Positions 51,621 to 62,493 are shown, numbered from the stretch's first letter. The stretch: DNA of 64,000 nucleotides from DATAOG01 sp963757395 (GCA_963757395.1 CAVWRK010000011.1:403573-467572); one strand, 5' to 3'. Notes: generated by a model from the letters alone, not told the origin. Numbers and translations: made by a program.

Positions 51621-53115
51621 ATGCGCCAACAGGTCCGATTTCTTCTCGGCCAGGAGCTGCGGCAGCTCGATCGGGTCGACCCGACCATGACCGTGCTCGA
51701 CTGGCTGCGTCTGGTCGAGCGGCGGACCGGCACCAAGGAGGGCTGCAACGAGGGCGACTGCGGCGCCTGCACGGTCGCGATCGGGAGGCTCTCGGACGGC
51801 CGCATCCGCTACCAGGCGGTCAACGCCTGCATCCGCTTCCTGGGCCAGCTCGACGGCTGCCAGCTGGTCACGGTCGAGGACCTCGCCGGCCCGGACGGCG
51901 CGCCGCACCCGGTGCAGCAGGCGATGGTCGAGTGCCACGGCGCGCAGTGCGGCTTCTGCACGCCGGGCTTCGTGATGTCGCTGTTCGCGCTCTACGAGAA
52001 CGACCCCAAGGCCGACCACGGCACCACCTCGCTGTCGCCCGGAGCGGGTCGACGACGCGCTCGCCGGCAACCTCTGCCGCTGCACCGGCTATGCGCCGAT
52101 CGTCGCGGCCGCGCAGCGGATGCTGCAGCTGAGCCGGGGCGAGCCGGACCGCCTCGCGGCCGGGCGGCCGGACACGCTCGCCCGCCTCGAGGCTCTGCAG
52201 GACCAGGCGACCGTCACGGTCGGCGACGCCGGGCGCCAGTTCCATGCCCCGGCGACCGTCGAGGCGCTGGCCGATCTCCTGCTCGAGCACCCCAACGCGC
52301 GGATCGTCGCCGGCGCGACCGACGTCGGCTTGTGGGTCACCAAGGAGCTGCGCGTGCTCGACCGGGTGATCGACATCGGCCGCGTCCGTGAGCTGCAGAC
52401 GATCGAGGACACGGGCGATGCGCTCGCGATCGGGGCGGGCGTCACCTACACCGATGCCATGCCGGCTCTCGCCAGGCTCTATCCCGACATCGGCGAGGTC
52501 TTCCGCCGGCTCGGCGGCGAGCAGGTGCGCAACGTCGGCACGATCGGCGGCAACATCGCCAACGGCTCGCCGATCGGCGACAGCCCGCCGATGCTGATCG
52601 CGCTCGGCGCCCGCCTTGTGCTCCGGAAGGGGCAGGAACGCCGGCAAATGCCGCTCGAGGACTTCTTCATCGACTATGGCAAGCAGGACCGCAGGCCATC
52701 CGAGTTCGTCGAGACGATCCTCCTGCCGAAGCCCGCCCCGGGCGTCCGCTTTCGCGCCTACAAGATCGCCAAGCGCTTCGATCAGGACATCTCGGCGGTG
52801 CTCGGCGCCTTCGCGCTCACCCTCGAAGGCGGCAAGGTCGTGGCCGCGCGGATCGCCTATGGCGGCATGGCGGCGACCCCCAGGCGTGCACCCAGGGCCG
52901 AGGCGGCGTTGACCGGCCAGCCCTGGAACGAGGCCACGCTCGAGGCGGCCATGGCGGCGCTGCCTGAGGACTTCACGCCGATCACCGACTGGCGGGCGAG
53001 TGCCGGCTATCGCGCCAAGGTCGCGGCCAATCTCTTGCGCCGCCTGTTCATCGAGACCACGGACGACGCGGCCGAGACCCGGCTGGTCGGCGACCGGAGA
53101 CTCGCCCATGCCTGA
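51621..53115 (+). CDS. xdhA: Xanthine dehydrogenase small subunit, FeS/FAD (one frameshift)
   Basis: Electron-transfer subunit of the molybdenum hydroxylase that oxidises hypoxanthine and xanthine to urate. The plant-type 2Fe-2S cluster ligands are in EGCNEGDCGACTVAIGRL (Cys42, 47, 50) and the second cluster in GAQCGFCTPGF and NLCRCTGY. A one-base shift near 52045 lies between these two motifs. The FAD domain follows with IVAGATDVGLWVTKELRVLD and the FAD-pyrophosphate loop VGTIGGNIANGSPIGDSPP. About 498 codons. The stop lies eight bases inside xdhB, indicating tight coupling. Confidence 0.95.
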
Positions 53116-55440
53116 GCCCCTGATCGCCGAGCGGATCGATGGCGGCGCTCACCAGCCGCGCCGCCACGACAGCGCCTGGAAGCACGTCAGCGGCAGCGCC
53201 ACCTACATCGACGACGTGACGCCGCCCGCAGGCCTGCTGCACGTCTACCTCGGCATCAGCACGCACGCGCACGCCCGCATCAAGCGCCTCGATCTCGAGC
53301 CCGTGCGCAAGGCGCCAGGCGTCGTGCTGGTCCTGACCGCCGACGACGTGCCGGGCGTGAACGACGTGAGCCCGACCCACCGCCACGACGAGCCGCTGCT
53401 CGCGACCGGCGTGGTCGAGTACGCCGGCCAGCCGCTGTTCGCGGTCGCCGCCGAGACCCGCGACCAGGCGAGGCGTGCGGCCCGGCTCGCGGTCGTCGAG
53501 TACGAGGACCTGCCCGCGCTGCTCGACGTCGAGGCGGCTGGGCCCGATGGCAAGCTCGTGACCGATCCGCTGACCCTGCAGCGCGGCGACGCGAAGGCGG
53601 CGCTCGCCAAGGCCCCGCATCGGATCACCGGAAAAATGGCGATCGGCGGCCAGGACCACTTCTACCTCGAGGGCCAGATCGCGATGGCGATCCCGGGCGA
53701 GGACGACGAGGTCACGGTCCTCACCTCGACCCAGCACCCGAGCGAGATCCAGCACATGGTGGCGCTCGTGCTGGGCGTGCCCAACAACGCCGTCACGGTC
53801 GAGTGCCGGCGCATGGGCGGCGCCTTCGGCGGCAAGGAGACGCAAGGCAACCTGTTCGCCTGCGTCGCGGCGATCGTCGCCAAGAAGACCGGTCGCGCGG
53901 CCAAAATCCGGCCCGATCGCGACGACGACATGGTGATCACCGGCAAGCGCCACGACTTCGTTGCCGACTACACCGTCGGCTTCGACGACGACGGCCGGAT
54001 CCGGGGCGTCGACATCACCTACGCCGCGCGCTGCGGCTATTCCGCCGACCTGTCCGGCCCGGTGACCGACCGGGCGCTGTTCCACGCCGACAACTGCTAT
54101 TACTACGAGAACGTGCACCTGCGCTCGCTGCCGCTCAAGACGAACACGGTCTCGAACACCGCGTTTCGCGGCTTCGGCGGCCCCCAGGGCATGGTCGCGG
54201 GCGAGCGCCTGATCGAGGAGATCGCCTACGCCCTGGGCAAGGACCCGCTCGAAGTCCGGAAAAAGAACTTCTATGGCGAGGGCCCGCGCAACGTCACGCC
54301 CTACCACCAGACGGTCGAGGACAACGTCATCGCCGAGATCGTGGCCGAGCTCGAGCAGAGCGCCGACTACTGGGGCCGCCGCGCAGGCGATCCGCGAGCA
54401 GAACGCCAGGAGCCAGGTGATCAAGCGCGGCCTGGCGCTGACCCCGGTCAAGTTCGGGATCTCGTTCACCGCGACCCAGTACAACCAGGCGGGCGCCCTG
54501 GTCCACGTCTACACCGACGGCTCCATCCATCTGAACCACGGCGGCACCGAGATGGGCCAGGGCCTCTACACCAAGGTCGCCCAGGTGGTGGCCGAGGAGT
54601 TCCAGGTCGACGTCGACCAGGTGCGGATCACCGCGACCACCACCGCCAAAGTCCCGAACACCTCGGCGACCGCCGCGTCCTCCGGCTCCGATCTCAACGG
54701 CAAGGCCGCCCAGGCGGCCGCGCGCACGATCAAGGGGCGCCTGGTCGCGTTCGCCGCCGAGCACTGGGGCGTGCCCTCGGAGCAGATCGAGTTCCTGCCC
54801 GGGCGCGTCCGGGTCGGCAACCAGGAGATCCTGTTCCGCGAGCTGATCTGGCAGGCCTATCTCGGCCGCGTCTCGTTGTCCTCGACCGGCTTCTACAAGA
54901 CCCCAAAAATCCATTGGGACCGGGCGAGCGGCCGCGGCCGGCCTTTCTATTACTTCGCCTATGGGGCGGCGGTCAGCGAGGTCGCGGTCGACACGCTGAC
55001 CGGCGAGTACAAAGTGGAGAGAGTCGACATCCTGCACGAGGTCGGGCGCTCCCTGAACCCGGCGCTCGACATCGGCCAGATCGAGGGCGGCTTCGTCCAG
55101 GGCATGGGCTGGCTGACCACCGAGGAGCTGTGGTGGGACCGCGAGGGCCGGCTTCGCACCCACGCCCCCAGCACCTACAAGATCCCGGCCTGCTCCGACC
55201 GGCCGCAGCATCTTCAACGTCCGCCTGCTGGAAAATACCGAAAACCGCGAGGACACGATCTTCAAGTCCAAGGCGGTCGGCGAGCCGCCCTTGATGCTCG
55301 CGATCTCGGTCCTGCACGCGCTCTCGGATGCGATCGCGAGCACCCAGGGCTACCGGCTCTGTCCGCGCCTCGACCCGCCGGCCACGCCCGAGGCGGTCCT
55401 GACCACGATCGAGCACCTCAAGGAGCGAGCTGCCGGATGA
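53108..55440 (+). CDS. xdhB: Xanthine dehydrogenase molybdenum-binding large subunit (two frameshifts)
   Basis: The molybdopterin-containing catalytic subunit. The N-terminal part has SGSATYIDDVTPPAGLLHVY. The molybdenum domain includes GGQDHFYLEGQIAMAIPGED, RRMGGAFGGKETQ and NTAFRGFGGPQGMVAGERL (Arg near the purine site). A shift near 54385 leads to VHVYTDGSIHLNHGGTEMGQ and GQGLYTKVAQVVAEE. A second near 55195 precedes FNVRLLENTENREDTIFKSK and the active-site Glu in AVGEPPLMLAISVLHA. The span of 777 codons is normal. TGA at 55438-55440 overlaps the xdhC ATG. Both shifts are single-base and the flanking protein is intact, so they are probably sequence errors. Confidence 0.95.
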
Positions 55441-56282
55441 CCGCTTTGGTCACGATCCTTCGCCGGCTGCTCGCCGAGCAGGAGCCCGTGGTCCTGGTGC
55501 GGGTGGCGCTCGCCAAGGGCTCGACGCCGCGCGAGGCGGGCGTCAGCATGCTGGTCACGGCCGGCGCCGTGCACGGCACGATCGGCGGCGGCCGGCTCGA
55601 GTGGGACGCGATTGCTCGCGCCCGCGAACTGCTGACGGGCGATCAGGCCAAAGCGGTGCTCGAGGTGCCGCTCGGGCCGGCGGTCGGCCAGTGCTGCGGC
55701 GGCCACGTCACCCTCAGCCTGGCGCGCGCCGGGGCCGCCGAGCTTGCCGAGCTCGAATCGGCGGCCGCGGCCGAGCGGGCGGGCTGGCCGCTCGTCATGC
55801 TGTTCGGCGCCGGCCATGTCGGCAAGGCGCTCGCCCGGGCGCTCGCCCCCCTGCCGCTCCGGCTGCGCTGGATCGACGGCCGGCCGGACGCGTTCCCGAG
55901 CCCGCCGCCCGAGGGGCCCGAGGTCCTCGTGACCGAAAAGCCGCTGACCGAGATCCGGGCGGCGCCGGCGGGCAGCGCCTGGTTCGTGATGACCCACAGC
56001 CACGGCCTCGACTTCGAGATCTGCGAGGCGATCCTGAGACGCGGCGACTTCGCCTACCTCGGGCTGATCGGCTCGCGCACCAAGCGCATCCGCTTCGAGC
56101 GCGGCTGGCGCGAGCTCGGCCTCAGCGATGCCCAGATCGCGCGCCTGGTCTGCCCGATCGGCGGTCAGCTGCGCGACAAGCGGCCGGAGGTGATCGCAGC
56201 CCTGGCCGCGGCCGAGCTCCTGCTGGCGCTCGCGAGGCCGGCCCAGATCAGCGAACCGCAGACGCCCGGAGAGGCAGCATGA
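55437..56282 (+). CDS. xdhC: Xanthine dehydrogenase accessory protein XdhC
   Basis: Chaperone that binds molybdenum cofactor, promotes its sulfuration and inserts it into XdhB. It has 281 residues in an intact frame. The N-terminal XdhC/CoxI domain has VLVRVALAKGSTPREAGVSM, GTIGGGRLEWDAIARA and LGPAVGQCCGGHVTLSL (conserved Cys pair). The C-terminal Rossmann-like domain has LVMLFGAGHVGKALARAL and YLGLIGSRTKRIRF with GGQLRDKRPEVIA. It overlaps both xdhB and the following ATPase gene by ATGA, so enzyme maturation and transport are in one operon. Confidence 0.96.
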   Translation: MTALVTILRRLLAEQEPVVLVRVALAKGSTPREAGVSMLVTAGAVHGTIGGGRLEWDAIARARELLTGDQAKAVLEVPLGPAVGQCCGGHVTLSLARAGAAELAELESAAAAERAGWPLVMLFGAGHVGKALARALAPLPLRLRWIDGRPDAFPSPPPEGPEVLVTEKPLTEIRAAPAGSAWFVMTHSHGLDFEICEAILRRGDFAYLGLIGSRTKRIRFERGWRELGLSDAQIARLVCPIGGQLRDKRPEVIAALAAAELLLALARPAQISEPQTPGEAA

Positions 56283-57870
56283 CCGAGCCCGCGCATTCCG
56301 CTTCGCCGCCGCGCCTCGAGCTGCGCGAGATCACCAAGCGCTTCCCGGGCGTGGTCGCCAACGACCGGGTGAGCTTCAAGGTCGCGCCCGGCGAGGTCCA
56401 CGCGCTGCTCGGCGAGAACGGCGCCGGCAAGTCGACCATCGTCAAGATCATCTATGGCGTGCTGCACGCCGACGAGGGCAGCATGCTCTGGGAGGGCCAG
56501 CCGGTCCGGGTCGCCGATCCGCACGCCGCCCGCGCGCTCGGCGTCGGCATGGTGTTCCAGCACTTCTCGCTGTTCGAGGCGATGACCGTGCTCGAGAACA
56601 TCGCGCTCGGGGTCGACGACGTCACCGACATGCGGGCGCTGGCAAAGAAGATCGAGCAGGTCTCGCACGCCTACGGCCTGCCGCTCGATCCCTCGCGCGA
56701 GGTGCACACGCTCTCGGTCGGCGAGCGCCAGCGGATCGAGATCGTCCGCTGCCTCTTGCAGAGCCCGAAGCTCCTGATCATGGACGAGCCGACCTCGGTC
56801 CTGACCCCGCAGGAGGTCGAGCGGCTGTTCGAGACGCTCCGCCAGCTTTCCGCAGAAGGGGTCTCGATCCTCTACATCAGCCACAAGCTCGACGAGATCA
56901 AAGCGCTCTGCGATTCGGCGACGATCCTGCGCGGAGGCAAGCTGGTCGCGACCTGCAACCCCAAGGCCGAGACCGCCAAGAGCATGGCGCAGCTGATGAT
57001 CGGCGCCGAGGTCCGGACGCTGTCCAGGCGGGCCGGCAATGGCGGCGGCGCGCCGCGCCTGATCGTCCAGAACCTGGATCTGCCGGCCGCCGGGCCGTTC
57101 GGGACCACGCTCAAGGACATCTCGTTCGAGGTCCGCCAGGGCGAGATCTTCGGCATCGCGGGCGTCGCCGGCAACGGCCAGAACGAGCTGTTCCAGGCGA
57201 TCTCGGGCGAGGCCTGCTCGCGAGCCCCGCGATGGTCCGGATCGACGACCATCCGGTCGGCCGGGTCGGGGCCGGCGGACGGCGCAGACTGGGCTTGTGC
57301 TGCGTGCCCGAGGAGCGCAACGGCCATGGCGCCGTGCCCGACATGTCGCTGGTCGAGAACGCCGTGCTGAGCGGCCGCCATCGCATGAAGCTGGCCGCCG
57401 GCGGCTTCATCCAGAGCCGCGCGGCCGGCAGCTTCGCCGCCAAGATCATCCAGGAGTTCAACGTCAAGACGCCGAGCTCGGCGGTCGCTGCCCGCTCGCT
57501 CTCCGGCGGCAACCTGCAAAAATTCATCGTCGGCCGCGAGGTCCTGCAGGACCCGGGCGTCCTGATGGTCTCGCAGCCGACCTGGGGCGTCGATGCCGGC
57601 GCCGCCGCGGCGATCCACCAGGCGCTCTTCAACCTCGCCGAGGCCGGCGCCGCGGTCCTGGTGATCTCGCAGGACCTGGACGAGCTCCTGACGATCACCG
57701 ATCGTCTGGCGGTGATCAATGTCGGCGTGCTGTCCGGCACGCTCAGGACCGCGGATGCCTCGCTCGGTGAGATCGGCCTCCTGATGGGCGGCCTGCATGG
57801 CATGGACGAGCACGTGCCGCCCCACGACCCGGGAATCGTCGCCGCGGGAGTCGCAAAACATGTCGCTTAA
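56279..57870 (+). CDS. Nucleoside/purine-type ABC transporter ATP-binding protein, double NBD (one frameshift)
   Basis: A two-NBD ATPase of about 530 residues, as found with BMP-family binding proteins. The first NBD is complete: Walker A LLGENGAGKSTIVKIIYG, Q-loop MVFQHFSLFEAM, signature TLSVGERQRIEI and Walker B LLIMDEPTSVLTP. The second has the family-typical degenerate P-loop region IAGVAGNGQNELFQAISG. A frame change near 57215 follows, then VPEERNGHGAVPDMSLVENA, LSGGNLQKFIVGREV and a degenerate Walker B (MVSQPTWGVD). It powers the two permeases encoded immediately downstream; the xdh operon context argues for a purine or nucleoside substrate. Confidence 0.93.
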
Positions 57871-58941
57871 GATCGAGGCGCGGCCCGAGGTCAGCCGCCA
57901 GCTGCTCTACGTCACGCCGCTGCTCGCGGTGGCGCTGACCGTGGTCGCGGGCTTCTTCATCTTCCTGTTCATGGGCTACGACCCGCTGCTCTCGCTCTAC
58001 CACTTCTTCATCTCGCCGGTGAGCAGCTTCTACGGCCTGTCCGAGCTCGCCCTCAAGGCCTCGCCCCTGATCCTGATCGGGGTCGGCCTGGCCGCGGGCT
58101 TTCGCGCCAACGTCTGGAACATCGGCGCCGAGGGCCAGCTCACGATGGGTGCGATCGCGGGCGGCGGCATCGGGCTCTGGCTCTGGGGCGAGGAGGGGGC
58201 CTGGATCCTGCCGCTGATGTGCGTGGCCGGCATCCTCGGCGGCATGGCCTACGCGGCGATCCCGGCGTTCCTCAAGACCCGGCTCGACGTCAACGAGATC
58301 CTGACCAGCCTGATGCTGACCTACGTCGCGACCCTGTTCCTCAGCACGCTGGTCTATGGGCCCTGGAAGGACCCCGAAGGCTTCGGCTTCCCGCAGACCC
58401 GGATGCTGACCGACGCCGCGATCCTGCCGGTGATCGTCGAGGGCACCGGCTGCATCTGGGCGTGGCCGTGGCGCTGCTGGTCGCGGTCGGCGCCTGGGTC
58501 GTGATGACCCGGACCGTGATCGGCTTCGAGCTCCGCGTGGTCGGCCAGGCGCCGGCGGCCGCCGCCTACGCGGGCTTCGATCGCAACCGCATGATCTGGC
58601 TTTGTCTGCTGACCAGCGGCGGCCTCGCGGGCCTCGCCGGCCTGTTCGAGGTCGCCGGCCCGATCGGCCAGCTGATCCCGGTCCTGACGCCCGGCTACGG
58701 CTTCACCGCGATCATCGTCGCCTTCCTCGGCCGCCTGCATCCGCTCGGCATCATCCTCTCCGGCCTGTTGATGGCGCTCTCCTACATCGGCGGCGAGAAC
58801 GCCCAGGTCGAGGTCGGCCTGCCCCAGGCGGTGACCGGCGTGTTCCAGGGCCTGCTGCTGTTCTTCCTGCTGGCGACCGATTTCCTGACCCGCTACCGCA
58901 TCCGCAGGATCGCCCCGCGCCGGGAGGTCGCGCCCGCATGA
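57860..58941 (+). CDS. ABC transporter permease 1 (BMP-type nucleoside uptake; one frameshift)
   Basis: A polytopic permease of about 360 residues. It has hydrophobic helices such as PLLAVALTVVAGFFIFLFM, the family motif AAGFRANVWNIGAEGQLTMG and a coupling region RLDVNEILTSLMLTYVAT. The frame shifts near 58450 (after VIVEGTG), then AWVVMTRTVIGFELRVVGQ and GENAQVEVGLPQAVTGVFQG continue to the stop, which overlaps the second permease start (ATGA). Its start lies within the last codons of the ATPase gene. It pairs with the next gene product as a heterodimeric channel. Confidence 0.92.
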
Positions 58942-59867
58942 ACCTCGATGCCGCCGCCCTGGTCCTGGTCACCATCATCAGCGCCGCGACGCCGCTCGTC
59001 TACGCCGCGCTCGGCGAGCTCGTGGTCGAGAAGTCGGGGGTGCTCAACCTCGGCATCGAGGGCATGATGCTGGCGGGCGCGGTCACCGCGTTCGCGGTCA
59101 CCGTGACCACCGGCAGCGCCACCCTCGGCATCGTCACCGCCGCGCTCGCCGGCACGCTGATGGCGCTCGCCTTCGGCGCGCTGACCCTCTCGCTGCTCGC
59201 GAACCAGGTCGCGACGGGCCTGGCGCTCACGATCTTCGGCATCGGCCTCTCGGCGCTGCTCGGCTCGGGCTTCGTCGGCATCCCGGTCGACCAGCTGCCG
59301 CGGCTCCACATCCCGGGCCTCAGCGACCTGCCGATCGTCGGCCCCTTGCTGTTCGGCCACGACGTGCTGGTCTACCTCTCGGTCGCGGCGACGATCGGCG
59401 TCGCCTGGTTCCTCAAGCGCACCCGCGCCGGCATGATCCTGCGCGCGGTCGGCGAATCCGACGTCTCGGCGCATTCGATCGGCTACGACGTGATCAAGGT
59501 GCGCTACCTCGCCGTCATGTTCGGCGGCGCCATGGCCGGGCTCGGCGGCGCCTTCCTGTCGCTCTCCTACACGCCGATGTGGGTCGAGCAGATGACCGCC
59601 GGGCGCGGCTGGATCGCGCTCGCCCTGGTGGTGTTCGCCTCCTGGCGGCCCTGGCGCCTCTTGGCCGGCGCCTATCTGTTCGGCGGCGTCACGATCCTGC
59701 AGCTCTACGCCCAGGGGGCCGGCACCTTCGGCGTCCCTGCCCAGGTGATGTCGATGCTGCCCTATCTGGCAACCATCATCGTGCTCGCGGCGATCGCCGG
59801 CGGACCCTGGAAGGGCCGCCTCGACGCGCCGGCCTGCCTCGGCAAGCCATTCCGTCCCGCCACCTGA
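58938..59867 (+). CDS. ABC transporter permease 2 (BMP-type nucleoside uptake)
   Basis: A 309-residue inner-membrane permease in an intact frame. It shows the second-subunit family signature ALGELVVEKSGVLNLGIEGM. It has about eight to ten helices, a cytoplasmic coupling segment (LKRTRAGMILRAVGESDVSA) and FGGAMAGLGGAFLSLSY. Together with permease 1 it forms the membrane pore of the importer. The start overlaps the preceding stop and the binding protein follows after 26 bp, so all four transporter genes form one unit. Confidence 0.94.
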   Translation: MNLDAAALVLVTIISAATPLVYAALGELVVEKSGVLNLGIEGMMLAGAVTAFAVTVTTGSATLGIVTAALAGTLMALAFGALTLSLLANQVATGLALTIFGIGLSALLGSGFVGIPVDQLPRLHIPGLSDLPIVGPLLFGHDVLVYLSVAATIGVAWFLKRTRAGMILRAVGESDVSAHSIGYDVIKVRYLAVMFGGAMAGLGGAFLSLSYTPMWVEQMTAGRGWIALALVVFASWRPWRLLAGAYLFGGVTILQLYAQGAGTFGVPAQVMSMLPYLATIIVLAAIAGGPWKGRLDAPACLGKPFRPAT

Positions 59868-59893
59868 TCCCCATAGCCAGGGAGACAAGAACC

Positions 59894-60970
59894 ATGAAAC
59901 TCGATCTGTCGCGGCGCAGCTTCCTTGCCGGCACCGCCGCCACCAGCACCATGCTGCTGGCGCGCCCCGGGTTCGCTGCGGAGCCGCTCAAGTGCGCCTG
60001 GGTCTATGTCGGGCCAGTCGGCGATTTCGGCTACAGCTACCAGCACGATCTCGGCCGCAAGGCGGTCGCGGAGCACTACGGCGACCAGGTCGACGCGAGC
60101 TTCGTCGAGAAGGTCGCCGAGGGGCCGGATGCCGACCGTGTGATCCGCCAGCTCGCAACCTCGGGCAACAGCCTGATCTTCGCGACCTCGTTCGGCTTCA
60201 TGAACTCGTGCGTGCGGGTCGCCAAGCAGTTCCCGAAGATCAAGTTCGAGCACGCGACCGGCTATCAGACCTTGCCCAACCTCGCCGTCTACAACGCCCG
60301 CTTCTACGAGGGCCGGGCGGTGATCGGCACGATCGGCGGCATGATGACCAAGTCCGGCGTCGTCGGCTACATCGCCTCGTTCCCGATCCCCGAGGTCGTC
60401 ATGGGCATCAACGCCTTCACCCTCGCGGCCCAAAAGCACCGGCCCGACATCCAGATCAAGGTGGTCTGGGTCAACAGCTGGTATGATCCCGGCAAGGAAG
60501 CGGACGCCGCCAAGGCGCTGATCGACCAGGGCGCCGACATTCTCGCCCAGCATACCGACAGCCCGGCAGCGCTCCAGGTCGCCGAGGACCGGGGCGCGCA
60601 TGCCTTCGGCCAGTCCTCCGACATGCACAACTTCGCGCCCAAGGCGCAGCTCAGCGCGATCGTCGACGACTGGGGCCCCTACTACATCGGCGAGATCAAG
60701 GCGGTGATGGACGGCACCTGGAAGACCCACAACGTCTGGCTCGGGCTGAAGGAAGGCATGGTCGTGATCGCGCCCTACGGCCCCGACGTGCCGCCCGACG
60801 TCGCGGCGGCCGCGGACGCGGTCAAGGCTGGGATCATCGCCGGCACGCTGCATCCGTTCGACGGCCCGGTCAGCAACCAGGCGGGCGAGGTCGTGATCGC
60901 CGCGGGCGAGCACGCCTCCGACGAGCAGCTGCAGAAGATGGACTGGTACGTCAAGGGCGTGCACGCCTGA
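59894..60970 (+). CDS. BMP family ABC transporter substrate-binding protein, Tat-exported
   Basis: A 358-residue periplasmic or lipid-exposed binding protein of the basic membrane protein (BMP/PnrA) family, which binds purine nucleosides or related compounds. The N-terminus carries a twin-arginine signal, LDLSRRSFLAGTAATSTMLL, with a likely cleavage after GFA. The BMP core has VYVGPVGDFGYSYQHDLGRK, NLAVYNARFYEGRAVIGTIG and VVWVNSWYDPGKEADAAKAL. GGGAGA precedes the ATG. As the last gene of the uraH-xdh-transporter run it most likely delivers xanthine, urate or nucleosides; the ligand is inferred from context. Confidence 0.93.
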   Translation: MKLDLSRRSFLAGTAATSTMLLARPGFAAEPLKCAWVYVGPVGDFGYSYQHDLGRKAVAEHYGDQVDASFVEKVAEGPDADRVIRQLATSGNSLIFATSFGFMNSCVRVAKQFPKIKFEHATGYQTLPNLAVYNARFYEGRAVIGTIGGMMTKSGVVGYIASFPIPEVVMGINAFTLAAQKHRPDIQIKVVWVNSWYDPGKEADAAKALIDQGADILAQHTDSPAALQVAEDRGAHAFGQSSDMHNFAPKAQLSAIVDDWGPYYIGEIKAVMDGTWKTHNVWLGLKEGMVVIAPYGPDVPPDVAAAADAVKAGIIAGTLHPFDGPVSNQAGEVVIAAGEHASDEQLQKMDWYVKGVHA

Positions 60971-60988
60971 GGCGGCGGGTAGAACTGG

Positions 60989-61261
60989 TCAGCGCGCGCG
61001 GGCGTGTTCAAGCCCGCGCGCCAGAGTTTGGTCGAGCGCCAGCCGGATGAAGCGCTGATAGGGGATGCCTTCCTCCTTGGCGCGGGCTTTGACCGCACCC
61101 AGCAGCTCCTCCGAAAGGTGCAGATTGACCGACCGTCCCTTCGGCCGGATCTCGTAGCGGAGCGGCACCATGTGCTCGGGATCGATGTATTCACTCAGAT
61201 CCTGCTCGAGGAAGGCCTCGGCTTCTTCATCGGTTCTGAAGTCTGGCACGCGCTTGGTCAT
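60989..61261 (-). CDS. BrnA/CopG-like antitoxin
   Basis: A 90-residue protein starting MTKRVPDFRTDEEAEAFLEQ, with the ribbon-helix-helix region SVNLHLSEELLGAVKARAKE and the C-terminal helix GIPYQRFIRLALDQTLARGL. This layout matches the CopG-type antitoxins paired with BrnT toxins (an N-terminal toxin-binding stretch and a C-terminal DNA-binding domain). Its start lies within the end of the upstream toxin gene, as usual for BrnT-BrnA operons. Confidence 0.82.
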   Translation of the reverse strand: MTKRVPDFRTDEEAEAFLEQDLSEYIDPEHMVPLRYEIRPKGRSVNLHLSEELLGAVKARAKEEGIPYQRFIRLALDQTLARGLEHARAR

Positions 61262-61552
61262 AGATGGCGATCTCCCTCTGGTGCATGTACCGGGCCCTGA
61301 TCGGTCGCAGCAAATGTCCGGCTCCCGTGTCGCCGCAGTGAACACGACGAAGATGTGGCGGCCGCTGCCGACCATGCCGGTGGCCATCGATCGCTGCTCG
61401 CTATCCGGACGCCTCGTGACCGGGATGATCAGCAACGCTCCGCTCCGGAGCGCTGTCTCGATCTCTTCGATGGTGACGCCGTGCTGCTGGCACTTGGTCC
61501 AGTGGCCGTGGTCCCAATCGAAACCGTCGAACGAAGTCAACGATACAGTCAC
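61227..61552 (-). CDS. BrnT-like toxin (DUF497; frameshifted)
   Basis: A protein of about 108 residues related to BrnT ribonuclease toxins: FDGFDWDHGHWTKCQQHGVT is the conserved opening (xFxWDxxK...KHG type), followed by GSGRHIFVVFTAATRE. A one-base shift near 61310 moves to the real C-terminus, LRPIRARYMHQREIAIYDQA, in another frame, ending at TGA 61227-61229. Without the shift the frame would fuse toxin and antitoxin. The start appears to be GTG at 61552. Loss of activity cannot be excluded if the shift is real. Confidence 0.75.
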
Positions 61553-61572
61553 ATGATATGCCTATACAAATG

Positions 61573-62493
61573 TCAACCCGCCTGCCGCTGGTCCAACTCG
61601 GCCAGCGCGCGGGGGCCGTGTTCGACCATGAAGTCGGCGAATGCCTTGATCTTGGCCGGCAGGAGGCGGCGGTGCGGGTAGAGCACGGCGAGCACCACGG
61701 GCTCGGGCGGGAAATCGGGCAGCACCGGCTCCAGCCGGCCGGCGCGCAGATGCCCTGCCACCTCCCAGAGCGGCTTGAGCGCGATCCCCTGGCCCATCAG
61801 CGCCCAGGTCGTGAGGACGTCGCCATCGTCGGCGTCGAGCGGGCCCGCGACCGGCAGCGTGACCGGCCCGTCCGGCGTGGTGAGGGTCCAGCGGAACTGC
61901 TGCGAGCCGGCAAAGCGCAGCAGGAGGCAGCGGTGCTCGAGCAGATCCTCGGGCGCGGCCGGGCGCCCGTGCGCCTCGAGGTAGGCGGGCGCTGCGCAGA
62001 GCATCCGCGGGCAATCGGCGATCTTGCGCTGGGTCAGGCTCGAATTGGCGAGCACCGCCATCCGGATCGCGCAGTCGACCGCCTCCTGCAGCAGGTCGAT
62101 CAGGTGGTCGGAGAGCCGAAGGCGCGCGTCGACCTCGGGATGCAGCGCCTGGAACTCCGGCAGCAGCGGCGCCAGGATCCGGCGGCCGAAACCGAGCGGG
62201 GCGGTGATCCGGAGGCTGCCCCTCGGTGTGCCGCCGACATCGGCGATCGCGCTCTCGGCGCGCTCGAGCGCGCCCAGCACGTCCTGACACGCCTGATAGT
62301 AGACCAGACCCTGCTCGGTCGGCTGGACCTGGCGGGTCGTGCGGTTGAGGAGACGGGCGCCGAGATGGCTCTCGAGCTGCTGCAGGCGGTGGCTCACGAC
62401 CGCCGGCGACAGGCGGAGGTGACGACCGGCCGCCGACAGGCTGCCGAGCTCGACCACCCGGACGAACACCCGGATGTTTCCGAGCAGCGCCAT
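61573..62493 (-). CDS. LysR-family transcriptional regulator, divergent from puuD
   Basis: A 306-residue LysR regulator: N-terminal helix-turn-helix (NIRVFVRVVELGSLSAAGRH, SPAVVSHRLQQLESHLG) and effector domain from about residue 90 (GSLRITAPLGFGRRIL). LysR genes commonly control the divergent neighbour, here puuD, and a 9-bp inverted repeat lies in the shared intergenic region. A purine-pathway metabolite is the natural guess for inducer, unproven. Intact frame. Confidence 0.93.
   Translation of the reverse strand: MALLGNIRVFVRVVELGSLSAAGRHLRLSPAVVSHRLQQLESHLGARLLNRTTRQVQPTEQGLVYYQACQDVLGALERAESAIADVGGTPRGSLRITAPLGFGRRILAPLLPEFQALHPEVDARLRLSDHLIDLLQEAVDCAIRMAVLANSSLTQRKIADCPRMLCAAPAYLEAHGRPAAPEDLLEHRCLLLRFAGSQQFRWTLTTPDGPVTLPVAGPLDADDGDVLTTWALMGQGIALKPLWEVAGHLRAGRLEPVLPDFPPEPVVLAVLYPHRRLLPAKIKAFADFMVEHGPRALAELDQRQAG

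Noticed and set aside
60989..61552. A single 187-residue toxin-antitoxin fusion protein
   Set aside because: A BrnT-like C-terminus with its own stop exists one frame over, giving the usual overlapping two-gene layout.
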